NCBI RefSeq assembly: GCF_900113325.1
Contig: NZ_FOOY01000010.1
Location: 97,807 to 161,806, forward strand
Direction: 5' to 3'
DNA length: 64,000 nt
Origin: Sporolactobacillus nakayamae
GTDB lineage: Bacteria; Bacillota; Bacilli; Bacillales; Sporolactobacillaceae
Below the pieces are notes generated by a model. It was not told where the DNA came from and searched no databases. It saw only the letters and a list, made by a program, of their open reading frames with translations. Position numbers and translations under genes: made by a program. The stretch's first letter is position 1. Each line of letters opens with the position of its first letter. Of the stretch, positions 55,806 to 64,000 are shown in pieces.

Positions 55806-56168
55806 ATGAAAAAGATCATTTTGTTAATCGCCATCATCGCTGTTCTGTTTGCGGGAATGCCGGAGAATGCTGCGACAGCGAAATCAAAGTATAAGAAAAT
55901 TACAGTCAGCGCGACCTCTTACTGTGAGCTTGGACGTACAGCAACAGGATTTAATTATAAAAAACACCCGAAGGCAAAGGCGATCGCGGTTGATCCGCGT
56001 GTCATTCCGCTTGGGTCAAAAGTATATGTGCCGGGCTATGGATACGCAATCGCAAGAGATGTTGGCGGCCGAATTAAAGGAAAAGTCATCGATGTTCACT
56101 ATAAAACAAGAAAACAAGCAATCAATTGGGGAAGGAAAAAAATTAAGATTAAGGTTTATCGCAATTAA
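55806..56168 (+). CDS. secreted 3D-domain protein
   Basis: 120 residues: signal peptide (KKIILLIAIIAVLFAGMPENAATA) and one 3D (three-Asp) domain with TSYCELGRTATGF, AVDPRVIPLGSKVYVPGYG, ARDVGGRIKGKVIDVHY. These are the lytic-transglycosylase-like double-psi barrel folds seen at the C-terminus of YabE/YocH/YuiC. Probably muralytic. Unlike YocH it has no LysM domains. ATG 55806 follows AAAGGATG. Confidence 0.9.
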   Translation: MKKIILLIAIIAVLFAGMPENAATAKSKYKKITVSATSYCELGRTATGFNYKKHPKAKAIAVDPRVIPLGSKVYVPGYGYAIARDVGGRIKGKVIDVHYKTRKQAINWGRKKIKIKVYRN

Positions 56169-56200
56169 TTGAATGAAACCGAATAGGTCAACAGATAAAA

Positions 56201-56237
56201 GCTCATGCCTGAGTTATCGGGCATGAGCGATTGCTTT
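56201..56237 (+). terminator. terminator of the 3D-domain gene
   Basis: GCTCATGCC and GGCATGAGC form a 9-bp stem, then GATTGCTTTTT. Confidence 0.75.
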
Positions 56238-56281
56238 TTAATAGGGGATAATGTCTCTATAGTTTGGGATAAACCCGGGAG

Positions 56282-56374
56282 TTACTGAACCCGGGTATGA
56301 TAGCGATCCCAAATAACTGCTGCAACGACCGGAATGATAACGCAAACTGATCCAAATACACCTAAAGTAATCAT
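56282..56374 (-). CDS. 30-residue single-helix membrane peptide
   Basis: ATG 56374 encodes MITLGVFGSVCVIIPVVAAV and a basic end (IWDRYHTRVQ), a clear membrane helix with positive tail. GGAG lies 2 nt and GAGGAG 12 nt upstream, so the start is not ideal. Its stop sits in a CCCGGG / CCCGGG inverted repeat (56274-56293) that could form a terminator. No known function. Confidence 0.45.
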   Translation of the reverse strand: MITLGVFGSVCVIIPVVAAVIWDRYHTRVQ

Positions 56375-56568
56375 CTCTCCGTCACGCTCCTCAAGTTAAT
56401 ATGTTAAGCGCTTACACAACTGTAGTGTACTCCTTTAACTTTGTCCTATGCAAGCAAAAGCAGCCCATTTTCACCGATCACTGATAAGAATGATTAAAAT
56501 GAAGCCGTCGCGTGTTTTTTTTCGTAAATAGAACGTTAGGATAAGAACATCTCAAAGAGGTGATCACT

Positions 56569-58311
56569 ATGAGACTGCTTGCAATGTTGACAAGTCGATT
56601 GACGAGTCTGAATACAACGATTATGCGATTTCCGATAACCGTTATTCTGCTCGTTATCCTTGCCGTGATGCAATGCATAGCCATTGAGACCGGTCATGAA
56701 TACGGTAACGCAGTTGTTACATTGATTTTTGCTGCGCTGGCATTTAGCGCGGCTCAGGTATATGCTGAGCGGTACGCGCATTCATGGCGGACACGCGCGC
56801 TCCCGATGGCGGGAGCAGCGTTGCTCACTATTCTTTATTTTCTTTTAATTCGCCATGAGCCGGCTTTCAGTACAATCGAGACGACGCGTACGAGTATCGC
56901 TATTTTTGGGCTTATTATTGCCTTTGCTTGGCTTCCCTCGCTCAGGGGAGGCAGTTCTTTCTATGCAAACTTTATGATTTTATTTAAATCCGTATTTCGG
57001 TCACTTTTTTTCTCCACAATCATTTACGGCGGGATCATGCTGATCCTTTTTGCGGTGGATACGCTGCTCGTTCAAATCGGATCACGACCATATTCGTATA
57101 CGGGTATCATTCTATGGACGGTGTGGGCACCGACACTCTTTTTGTCTCTGATTCCCGTATTCCGTGCGAACTCCATTGAGATCGAACATGCGGCAAAAGT
57201 TCCGAAATTTTTTGAGGTACTGATTTCATATGTCCTGATTCCAGTTGCGGCAATATACAACCTTGTCCTATTAATTTATATGGTAAAAACGATCATGCTA
57301 AGCGATTGGAATGAGAACTTGCTCGAGCCGCTCATCCTGTCCTACTGTATCGCGGTACTGATGATCTATAGTTTATCGAATCAGCTAATGAATCGGTTTG
57401 CAGTGCTTTTTCGCCATTTAGCACCTAAATTACTAATTCCTGTTGCTCTGTTCCAATTTGCATCGACTTTGCTCATTGTCTTAGATCAAGGAATGACGCA
57501 TACCCATTATCTCGTTTTACTTTTCTGTCTTTATGCCGCGGTAAGCGGCGTCATTTTAAGCATCTCATCACTGAAAAGCAAAGGATATATTGCCATCCTC
57601 GCAATGGTTTGCTCTGTGATCGCAATGACACCGCCAATCGACGCGTTTACGACAAGCCGGATCAGTCAGACTGCCCAGCTTCAAACGGTGCTTGAACGCA
57701 ATCAAATGATTCGCAATCATCAAGTCCAACCCAATCCAAGTATCGATCGAAAAGATCAGGAGACGATTGCTCGTTCGATAAGCTATCTGGAGCGGATCGA
57801 CGCGCTTCAACGCCTCTCCTACTTACCGAAGTCCTTTGAGGTCTCAACTGATTTTGAGACAACCTTTGGATTCTCGCCTTATGCAAAGAGCGACTACCAA
57901 AGCTTTGACATCGGCACGGATCATGCGGTGCGTATTTCCGGTTATGATCATTTAGCGAGGCTTTCAATCAGCAAATCGGGTGGAAAGAGCGATTTTTCGA
58001 TAAGCAGAATGTCGGAGGACGGAACTGTTTATCAAGTGTCCTTTGATCCTGAGGGGAGATACGGAGCCATTCAGATTACTGATTCGAGGGAACGCGTCCT
58101 TATATCCGCACCACTTGCCCCAATGATTCATCACATAGAAAGAAGTAAAAAAACTGAGGGAAGTGATACGGTAGCCGTTGATCAGATGTCCTTCGAAAAG
58201 GAGAACGATAAGGCAAAACTAAAGGTGGTTTTTCAAAATTTCACCATTGAGGGAGCATCAGAAACTACCTCATTTAATGCCATGGTTTATGTTCTCACGT
58301 CACTAAAATAA
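56569..58311 (+). CDS. DUF4153-family membrane protein
   Basis: 580 residues: about ten hydrophobic segments in the first 360 residues, with FKSVFRSLFFSTIIYGGIML and AVDTLLVQIGSRPYSYTG as in DUF4153. A ~220-residue extracytoplasmic C-terminal domain (from about QTVLERNQMIRNHQ) follows. Function unknown; such proteins cluster with DUF2975/HTH pairs as here. ATG 56569 follows AGAGGTG. Confidence 0.85.
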   Translation: MRLLAMLTSRLTSLNTTIMRFPITVILLVILAVMQCIAIETGHEYGNAVVTLIFAALAFSAAQVYAERYAHSWRTRALPMAGAALLTILYFLLIRHEPAFSTIETTRTSIAIFGLIIAFAWLPSLRGGSSFYANFMILFKSVFRSLFFSTIIYGGIMLILFAVDTLLVQIGSRPYSYTGIILWTVWAPTLFLSLIPVFRANSIEIEHAAKVPKFFEVLISYVLIPVAAIYNLVLLIYMVKTIMLSDWNENLLEPLILSYCIAVLMIYSLSNQLMNRFAVLFRHLAPKLLIPVALFQFASTLLIVLDQGMTHTHYLVLLFCLYAAVSGVILSISSLKSKGYIAILAMVCSVIAMTPPIDAFTTSRISQTAQLQTVLERNQMIRNHQVQPNPSIDRKDQETIARSISYLERIDALQRLSYLPKSFEVSTDFETTFGFSPYAKSDYQSFDIGTDHAVRISGYDHLARLSISKSGGKSDFSISRMSEDGTVYQVSFDPEGRYGAIQITDSRERVLISAPLAPMIHHIERSKKTEGSDTVAVDQMSFEKENDKAKLKVVFQNFTIEGASETTSFNAMVYVLTSLK

Positions 58312-58325
58312 TGATGAATTTCGAT

Positions 58326-58356
58326 CGGTGCGGGTTATGACTGCACCGGTTTTTTA
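58326..58356 (+). terminator. terminator of the DUF4153 gene
   Basis: CGGTGC / GCACCG stem, then GTTTTTT. It separates this gene from the next promoter. Confidence 0.7.
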
Positions 58357-58410
58357 TTGCACTGGTTATCTTTAAACAGAAAATGATTATCGAAAAACAA
58401 TAAATAAATA

Positions 58411-58439
58411 CTGTTTTTCAATAAAATGTATGCTATAAT
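58411..58439 (+). promoter_or_regulatory. promoter of the YoaS-YozG-DUF4173 operon
   Basis: Extended -10 TGCTATAAT (TATAAT 58434-58439), with CTGTTT 17 bp upstream as a weak -35. Confidence 0.6.
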
Positions 58440-58471
58440 CACTTTGGAAATTAAATGAGAGGTGAGCAAGA

Positions 58472-58933
58472 ATGGTTATTCTTGATGAAAAAGGGCTTTC
58501 GGGTTATGTCAAGCGCATGCTTGATCTGATTTTTCTTGGCGGTATCGGCATACTCTTGAGCCTTCCTTGGTCGGTCAATTGGTATATGGATCAATTGAGC
58601 TATGAAACAAACCGCAACTATTGGTTTTTACTCATTTTTCTTTATGTCACAGGCGTTTTTGCCTTGCAGATTGTCTACGAGGTCAGACGGATCTTTAAGA
58701 CATTGAACAGACATAATCCGTTCATGATGGATAACGTGCACAGCCTGAAACGAATCGCAATTGCTTCTTTTATTATTTCATTCTGCTATGCGGTAAAGGT
58801 TGTGTGCTTTAATTCTTTTTTCACAATTATCATTGCAATGATTTTTATTATCGCGGGATTCTTCTCCATTATTCTTGCTGAAGTTTTCAAGCAGGCAGTG
58901 GTTGTCAAAGAAGAAAATGACTTAACAGTATAG
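58472..58933 (+). CDS. yoaS: DUF2975 membrane protein (YoaS-like)
   Basis: 153 residues with four hydrophobic segments (about 17-35, 52-70, 88-108, 115-140) and KTLNRHNPFMMDNVHSLKRIA, the DUF2975 hallmark between helices 2 and 3. Usually paired with a small YozG-type HTH protein, as here (11-bp gap). Possibly modulates that regulator at the membrane (inference). Confidence 0.88.
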   Translation: MVILDEKGLSGYVKRMLDLIFLGGIGILLSLPWSVNWYMDQLSYETNRNYWFLLIFLYVTGVFALQIVYEVRRIFKTLNRHNPFMMDNVHSLKRIAIASFIISFCYAVKVVCFNSFFTIIIAMIFIIAGFFSIILAEVFKQAVVVKEENDLTV

Positions 58934-58944
58934 AGGTGCGAAAG

Positions 58945-59157
58945 ATGGCTATAGTTGTAAATCTTGATGTCGTTATGGCGAAAAAGAAAATGAGCGCGAC
59001 CGAACTTGCGGCGAAGGTACAGATCACACCTGCAAATCTTTCCATTTTAAAGAACAACAAAGCGAAGGCGATCCGGTTTTCCACGCTTGAGGCGATTTGT
59101 AAAGCGCTCGACTGTCAGCCAGGCGATCTGCTGGTTTATGAAGAGGACGATAAATAA
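58945..59157 (+). CDS. yozG: XRE/Cro-type small regulator (YozG-like)
   Basis: 70 residues forming one helix-turn-helix: MAKKKMSATELAAKVQITPANLSILKN and FSTLEAICKALDCQPGDLL. I used ATG 58945 (AGAGGTG upstream). Likely regulates its own operon. Confidence 0.92.
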   Translation: MAIVVNLDVVMAKKKMSATELAAKVQITPANLSILKNNKAKAIRFSTLEAICKALDCQPGDLLVYEEDDK

Positions 59158-59172
59158 AAGAGGTGTTAGGGA

Positions 59173-60750
59173 ATGGACGACTTTTCAACGACAAAAACGC
59201 TAGGAGAACAGAGTGATCATCCGATTCTACATAATAGGAGCAGCAGACTTTTGCTTTGCACCGTACTGCTTGGTGTTTTGGCCAATTGGTTCTTTTTTGA
59301 TCAATTGCCTGGTATTTCAATTCCATTGTTCGTCTTTGCATTTTACAGCGTATTTCTTTGGAATACGCGCAGCATTGTAACGGTACGCAGGGATTTTTCC
59401 GGGTTCTTACTGATACCGATCAGCTTGCTGTCACTAACTTACTTGATTTTCTCGAATATGGTTTTCTATGCATTAAACCTTATGGCGATACCGATATTGA
59501 TCGTGATGCAGACCACGCTTGCCGCAGGACGTTCCAAATCCGCATGGCATTCTGTTAAATTCATCGGCGATGTGTTTCTCGGATTTTTTTATCGGCCGTT
59601 TGCTTTTCTTTTCCTGCCATTCCGTTTGATTGCGAAACGGTTGAGTAAAGGATTGTCCATGGGCAAAAGCAGTACGCTGACCAGAGTATTGCTAGGAGTG
59701 CTGATTGCGATCCCACTCGTTGTCATCGTTGTCACTCTTCTTGCATCTGCAGATGAGGTATTCAGCTACTTTCTAGGGGCGATTCCAGAGCTGCTTGAGG
59801 CGATTAATTTCGATGAATTTGTTCCTCGATTTATTTTTGCGACAGTGATCGCATTGTGTTCGTTCAGCTATATATGGAGTCTGATCACAAAACGAAGGCC
59901 GCTAACCACGTTTCGGGAACCCGAGGATTATGTAAATTTAGCAAATAGTATTGATCACGTTGTTGCTGCCACAATTTTGAGTATCATTAACGCGATTTAT
60001 GTATTCTTTACACTGATTCAATTTTCGTACCTATTCGGCGGTTTTTCACTCGACCTTCCGCAGCAATTTACCTATGCGGAATACGCGCGCCGCGGATTTT
60101 TTGAGCTTATCCTTGTAACGTTGATCAACTTCAGCATCTTGCTCGCGCTGATCTATTGGACCAAAAAAGTCGGCAAGGTCATGGACCGGACGATTCAAGT
60201 GCTTGAATCACTGCTCGTCGGCTGCACCTTGATCATGCTCGGCTCTGCATTTATCCGCATGTATTTATATGAGCAGATGTATGGATTTACCTATCTTCGC
60301 GTATTGACCCACGCGTTTATGATTTTACTCTTTGTCCTGTTCATTTTTACGCTATGCAGAATCTGGAATGTGCGCATCGAGCTGTTTAAGTATTATTTGC
60401 TTACTGCGATTACCGCATTTGTGCTGGTTAACTATTTCAACAGTGACGTACTGATCACTAAATGGAACATGGCACGTTATGAGCAGACGGGAAAAATTGA
60501 TGTGGGTTACCTGTCTTCGCTTTCTGACGGCGCCATTCCGCAGCTCACCGGATTGCTTCAGGCGGAAGATGAGGCGGTGCGCGCTAAGACAGAAAATTAT
60601 TTATTCGAACGTAAAAAGGAATTGAACGACGAACGTTCTTGGCAATCATTCAACCTGTCACGCTTGCATGCGAAAAAGGTGCTCGCAAATTTTGAACTGC
60701 GCCATAATAAAGCCTATGATTATCACACACCGGATCTACCAAATGACTAA
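59173..60750 (+). CDS. DUF4173-family membrane protein
   Basis: 525 residues with about 12 hydrophobic segments, including FLFLPFRLIAKRL, and a C-terminal soluble region (YLSSLSDGAIPQLTGLLQAE...). Fits DUF4173 in layout. Function unknown. ATG 59173 follows GAGGTG 8 nt upstream, 15 bp after the regulator, so it is in the same operon. Confidence 0.85.
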   Translation: MDDFSTTKTLGEQSDHPILHNRSSRLLLCTVLLGVLANWFFFDQLPGISIPLFVFAFYSVFLWNTRSIVTVRRDFSGFLLIPISLLSLTYLIFSNMVFYALNLMAIPILIVMQTTLAAGRSKSAWHSVKFIGDVFLGFFYRPFAFLFLPFRLIAKRLSKGLSMGKSSTLTRVLLGVLIAIPLVVIVVTLLASADEVFSYFLGAIPELLEAINFDEFVPRFIFATVIALCSFSYIWSLITKRRPLTTFREPEDYVNLANSIDHVVAATILSIINAIYVFFTLIQFSYLFGGFSLDLPQQFTYAEYARRGFFELILVTLINFSILLALIYWTKKVGKVMDRTIQVLESLLVGCTLIMLGSAFIRMYLYEQMYGFTYLRVLTHAFMILLFVLFIFTLCRIWNVRIELFKYYLLTAITAFVLVNYFNSDVLITKWNMARYEQTGKIDVGYLSSLSDGAIPQLTGLLQAEDEAVRAKTENYLFERKKELNDERSWQSFNLSRLHAKKVLANFELRHNKAYDYHTPDLPND

Positions 60751-60787
60751 AGCGGTTGATCATGCTAGAGCAGGTGAAAAATTAAAA

Positions 60788-61172
60788 AAATAAGGGCGAA
60801 TTCATATACATCATTGTCATCTTGATCATTTTTGGTGCGGGGTATTATTTTGTTGAACTTGGTGATTCGGAAAATTAGGAAAACATGACGCGGCTGTTAA
60901 AAATGTGAATCGAGTCCTTGCATTCAAAAATAAAAAAGAAATCAATGCCATTGCTGCAAATGAAACGACAAGAAGCTTTCTTTTGACTATAAGAAAAGGC
61001 CAAAATGTAAAAGTACGTCCGGTCTCAAGGCGAAGAACCTAATGGTTGGCACTACTATGTAACCGAAATTAATAATCGGGATTTTGATTTATCTGTTGAA
61101 CCGGAAAAGAAGAATAAACTTTTCGATTATATTTTTCCAATATACAAACTCAGAAAGATAAATATGCAATAA
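60788..61172 (+). pseudogene. decayed gene for a small membrane-anchored protein
   Basis: Three consecutive pieces in shifting frames read like one protein. First a membrane helix (FIYIIVILIIFGAGYYFVEL); then KHDAAVKNVNRVLAFKNKKE..TTRSFLLTIRKGQNVKVRP; then GWHYYVTEINNRDFDLSVEP..KLFDYIFPIYKLRKINMQ before TAA at 61170-61172. At least two frameshifts and no start with a ribosome site. Family not recognised. Confidence 0.6.
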
Positions 61173-61361
61173 TCAGGCCGCTAGTGGTTTAGGCCATCAA
61201 AACAATAACCGGGAAAAACTAATCGACACGGACTGCTTCATGTTGGCATCAGTCAGTGGGTGGATTGTTTCGCAATTGACGGAAGAAGCGCAGTAAACGG
61301 CTCCCGAAAATTTGCGAATGGATGATCTGAATCGCAAAACGATGGAAAAAGTGATAAAACT

Positions 61362-62007
61362 AGGAAAGCTGGGCCGAAGAGAAGGAGTTAGACCGACTAT
61401 TGAAGTTCAACCTAACGGGAAAAGTTGGACCCAAGAGAGGAGAAGTCGAACCGAACCATTGGAAAGTCGAACCGAAGAATAGAAGTTGAACCGAACCATT
61501 GGAAAGTCGAACCGAAGACCCGAAGTTGAACCGAACCATCGGAAAGTCGAACCGAACGCGACCAAAGTCGAACCCAAGAGCCGAGAAGTCGAACCGAAGA
61601 CCAAAAGTCCAACCTAACGAGTGAAAGTTAAACCCAATTCTTGGAAAATTCAACCTAAGAGAGAAAAAGTAGTAACGAATTCCCAAACTCGTATCGAACC
61701 GAAGTAAAATCGTAACGAAGGACCTCAAACTCGTAACGAACTCACAGAAAGTTGTAGCGAATTCCCAAACTCGTATCGAACCGAAGGAAAATCGTAGCGA
61801 AAGAGCTCAAAATCGTAACGAATTTACAGAAAGTTGTAGCGAATTCTCAAACTCGTATCGAACCGAAGGAAAATCGTAACGAAGGACCTCAAAATCGTAA
61901 CGAACTCACAGAAAGTTGTAGCGAATTCCCAAACTCGTATCGAACCGAAGGAAAATCGTAGCGAATTCCCAAACTCGTAACGAACGACGCAGCAAAGTCG
62001 TAACGAA
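61362..62007. repeat. array of ~32 short units (19-23 bp) with higher-order periodicity
   Basis: Each unit is a 6-10-nt variable part followed by a conserved core. Units 1-15 (to about 61660) have the core AAGTCGAACCGAA or AAGTTGAACCGAA, and one 40-bp pair is repeated. Units 16-32 have AATCGTAACGAA or AGTTGTAGCGAA, with a four-unit block of 82 bp (starting TTCCCAAACTCGTATCGAA) repeated three times plus a partial copy. Most units are 19 or 21 bp. Spacers recur, so this is not a CRISPR. Minus-strand open frames here are by-products of the repeat. Confidence 0.9.
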
Positions 62008-62038
62008 TTTGCTGCGTACTCCGTCTTAACTGCGCAGC

Positions 62039-62081
62039 AAAAAATAAAACGGCCGAGTCCCTAGGTGTGGGATCCAGCCGT
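62039..62081 (-). terminator. terminator of the hydratase-like gene
   Basis: On the minus strand ACGGCTGGATCCC pairs imperfectly with GGGACTCGGCCGT, followed by TTTATTTTTT. Confidence 0.7.
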
Positions 62082-62100
62082 ATTTCAACAATCAATTAAT

Positions 62101-62871
62101 TTATTTTACATGCAACGTGACGCTGCCAAGGTTGTGATCAAACGTTGCGACATAAGTTCCTTTTTCCAACTTCTTCGGCAAGCAGAAGGTACCTGTTGAA
62201 ACGGTTGTGCCTTTAGTTACCTTCTTACCTTCTTGATCGAGTTTTTGCACAAGCCATTTTAATGCGTGCAACGGATTACCCAGCACCTCGGAGGAAACAC
62301 CGGATGTGAGTGGTTTGCCATTCAATGTGACCTTGGAAGTGACATCAGACAATTCGTCCAAAGATGGTTTTGGCGCCGCATCGCCTACTACCACGCGACC
62401 GCAGACGGCGCTGTCTGAGATGACAAGTTCAAGAGGCAGCACTGGAAACCAATCCTTGAAACGTGAATCAGGAACCTCAATACCTGGCGCAACGTCGGTT
62501 TTATCGAGCAAGGCTTGTTCATCATCTTCAGGAGACAAATCTTCCAGAGCGGTGAATTCCAATTCGAGTTCGAGCAACGGTTCGTTCAATGTACTCAGAT
62601 CAACAGTTGCGCCGTCCTTTAAAACGCTTGAATCAACGATCTGCCCATAAAGAGGAGAGTCTGAATGGAACATATCCTGAGTCGTTTTACTTGTCAGGCT
62701 GATTTTGTAACCTTTAACTGATTCGCCTTTCTTCGCGTTAAACGTGTGCTGAACATCATAAGCGAGTGCAGGTGTCAGCTCGGAATGTTCAACACCCTTC
62801 CAAGCAAGCGGTTCACCTTTACTCAAAGACTTGTACAACTTTTCTGACAAATTATCTTGTGTAAACACCAT
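62101..62871 (-). CDS. 2-keto-4-pentenoate hydratase / fumarylacetoacetase-fold protein
   Basis: 256 residues of the MhpD/FAH fold: GYKISLTSKTTQDMF, SPLYGQIVDS, the likely metal-binding EPLLELELEF, VSTGTFCLP and a final HVK. Family members hydrate or decarboxylate 2-keto-enoic acids from catechol degradation, but no other pathway gene is nearby and the substrate is unknown. ATG 62871 with AAGAAGG upstream. Stand-alone transcription unit with its own promoter and terminator. Confidence 0.82.
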   Translation of the reverse strand: MVFTQDNLSEKLYKSLSKGEPLAWKGVEHSELTPALAYDVQHTFNAKKGESVKGYKISLTSKTTQDMFHSDSPLYGQIVDSSVLKDGATVDLSTLNEPLLELELEFTALEDLSPEDDEQALLDKTDVAPGIEVPDSRFKDWFPVLPLELVISDSAVCGRVVVGDAAPKPSLDELSDVTSKVTLNGKPLTSGVSSEVLGNPLHALKWLVQKLDQEGKKVTKGTTVSTGTFCLPKKLEKGTYVATFDHNLGSVTLHVK

Positions 62872-62920
62872 CCTAAAACGCCTTCTTTTTCTCTTTTTTT
62901 TAAAAATTTATGTAGTGCTC

Positions 62921-62948
62921 ATTATAGTACGGTCAGTTGTATAGTCAA
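62921..62948 (-). promoter_or_regulatory. promoter of the hydratase-like gene, with possible operator
   Basis: Minus-strand TTGACT (62943-62948), 16-bp spacer, TATAAT (62921-62926). The spacer holds an imperfect inverted repeat TATACAAC / GTACTATA that could bind a regulator. The remainder of 62949-63180 shows no feature. Confidence 0.65.
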
Positions 62949-63180
62949 GACTGATGCGCAAAAAAATCTAATAAAATAATGAATTTATTCACCAAATTAG
63001 GAGAATAGAGACACCAAGATTTATTTACTCATTCAAACCAAAAAAATTCCAATGAGGACAGGAAGGGAAGGCGTGCAGCATTTTGATAAGCTTTTGTCCG
63101 AAAAGCAGAAAAATAAAAAACACCCCATTATGACCACAATTCGCGCTAAATAATACTTGTTAGAAATTCGATCAAAACAA

Positions 63181-63205
63181 AAAAGCCTTATCTATCAAGG
63201 CTTTT
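63181..63205 (-). terminator. terminator of tRNA-Arg
   Basis: AAAAGCCTT / AAGGCTTTT, 9-bp stem; on the minus strand followed by a T-run. Confidence 0.85.
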
Positions 63206-63210
63206 CGCTA

Positions 63211-63284
<74 letters not shown>

Positions 63285-63319
63285 AAGATTTAATAATGTA
63301 TTTCATGACGACCTATATT

Positions 63320-63348
63320 ATTTTAGAGAATGTGACAAGATCTGTCAA
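63320..63348 (-). promoter_or_regulatory. promoter of tRNA-Arg
   Basis: Minus-strand TTGACA (63343-63348), exactly 17-bp spacer, TAAAAT (63320-63325). Strong housekeeping promoter about 36 bp before the tRNA. Confidence 0.75.
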
Positions 63349-63481
63349 TGGCTGAATGCAAATACTTTGAGCAATCGTGTTTTTTCTTATTGAAAATTTG
63401 TTTTATTAGATGATGGGAATGACTTTTTTCTAATGAGCAGTCAAACCTCCATCCAGAAGTTTTCATAGTGGATTCGTACCG

Positions 63482-63649
63482 AACCATGGCGAAATACTAT
63501 CCGGTCGCAGCGTCTTACTATTTATATCAGAAAAAACGAAAAGATGATTTTGAATGTCACTGAAATGATAAGGGTATTGGCTTACCCGTCTTCGTACCGG
63601 AAAACATGATCGAGTATTGCTTCGATAAGGAGATACTAGCGTTGCGTTA
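63482..63649 (+). pseudogene. possible coding remnant
   Basis: An ATG near 63487 gives MAKYYPVAASYYLYQKKRKD and stops after 25 codons. In another frame GIGLPVFVPENMIEYCFDKE runs on to TAA at about 63648. Together they could be a frameshifted gene end; no family recognised. Nothing else is visible in 63349-63771 apart from a perfect inverted repeat CATTCATA / TATGAATG (63662-63681) that may lie near the end of the following insertion sequence. Confidence 0.25.
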
Positions 63650-63771
63650 ATTATTTCTAATCATTCATAATACTATGAATGTTCAAAAATATAGTGATTT
63701 CCAAACAAAATAATCCTTTATAATGGAAGAATAGGTGATTCCTATCCAAATCCAAAAATAAAGGACTACGC

Positions 63772-64000
63772 ATGGATAAGGATACACAATTCTCTTCATT
63801 TAAACAATGGTTACATCCAATTAATTTTCAACAACTTGACCAAACGGTCAAGGAAAAACAAAGCGATAAATACGTAAAAAAGCTGACAACTAAAGCCTAT
63901 ATCTTGCTTTTCTTATACGCACATCTTCACCAAGAAGACAGTCTGCATTCACTCTCAACTCGTGTTTTGGATGATAAGCTACAAGAAGCAATCGGCTTTT
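63772..64000 (+). mobile_element. IS4-type transposase, N-terminal part (cut by the window end)
   Basis: ATG 63772 after AAAGGA; 76 codons are visible. FSSFKQWLHPINFQQLDQ, KLTTKAYILLFLYAHLHQ and SLSTRVLDDKLQEAIGF resemble the N-terminal domain (DUF4372-like) of IS4-family transposases. The catalytic DDE part lies beyond the window. A TATAAT box is at 63719-63724. Confidence 0.8.

Noticed and set aside
61362..62007. CRISPR array
   Set aside because: Units are 19-23 bp in all, spacers are 6-10 nt and recur in order, and no cas genes are nearby.
61360..62095. Overlapping minus-strand open frames rich in Phe, Gly, Arg and Ser
   Set aside because: They exist only because the repeat cores lack stop codons in those frames; no ribosome sites, and several frames are open at once.
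63662..63681. CATTCATA / TATGAATG as terminal inverted repeat of the insertion sequence
   Set aside because: The other end lies outside the window, so the element boundary cannot be confirmed.

Overview
The window comes from a low-to-mid GC, endospore-forming member of the Bacillales. Spore genes (sspI, gerE, gerM, Ku/LigD-type end joining with a sigma-G-like promoter), T-box and lysine riboswitches, and the Bacillus-like gene orders sspI/ysgA-pheST, cvpA-polX-mutS2-trxA-uvrC-lysC-yslB and gerM-rph-ysnA-ysnB all point there. A mannose-family PTS with an oligo-1,6-glucosidase, a lactate permease and a choloylglycine-hydrolase-family enzyme fit a fermentative, lactate-handling organism. Sporolactobacillus or a relative is my best guess (inference, not proven by the sequence).

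Layout. 1-750: a pile-up of four different repeat elements. 752-6122 (minus): a heterodimeric ABC exporter, one half broken by an in-frame TAG, downstream of a LytTR regulator/GHKL kinase pair; a LytTR-type direct repeat precedes the exporter genes. 6432-11644 (plus): PTS EIIB-C-D-A, a GH13 alpha-glucosidase and an RpiR-type regulator. 11880-16909: sspI (minus), an rRNA methyltransferase, then T-box-pheS-pheT. 16903-18902: second copy of the first dispersed repeat, a frameshifted M23 peptidase gene and a TetR regulator with a palindromic operator. 19243-31925: core genes cvpA, polX, mutS2, trxA, an AEC permease, uvrC, lysine riboswitch-lysC, yslB, fumC, gerE.

31926-45618 is an accessory block lying between gerE and gerM, which are close neighbours in Bacillus subtilis (from memory). 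It holds an acyl-adenylate ligase, a GNAT enzyme, small unknown membrane proteins, a lactate permease, a three-gene YkcBC-type membrane glycosylation cluster and a soluble chemoreceptor. 45853-49045: gerM, two tandem hairpin repeats, rph-rdgB-ysnB. 49359-53363: a 31-residue membrane peptide, queH, two candidate small RNAs, and a Ku / ligase / polymerase operon in which the LigD ligase and polymerase are separate overlapping genes. 53474-60750: an Ntn hydrolase, small unknown proteins, a 3D-domain secreted protein, and DUF4153 / YoaS-YozG / DUF4173 genes. 60788-62007: a decayed gene and a striking ~645-bp array of about 32 short repeat units. 62101-64000: a hydratase-like gene, tRNA-Arg(UCU) and the start of an IS4-type transposase.

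The noncoding DNA is the most unusual part: several repeat families recur inside the window, most copies begin exactly at or just after the T-tract of an intrinsic terminator, and two arrays share a ~21-bp (two helical turns) unit with higher-order periodicity.
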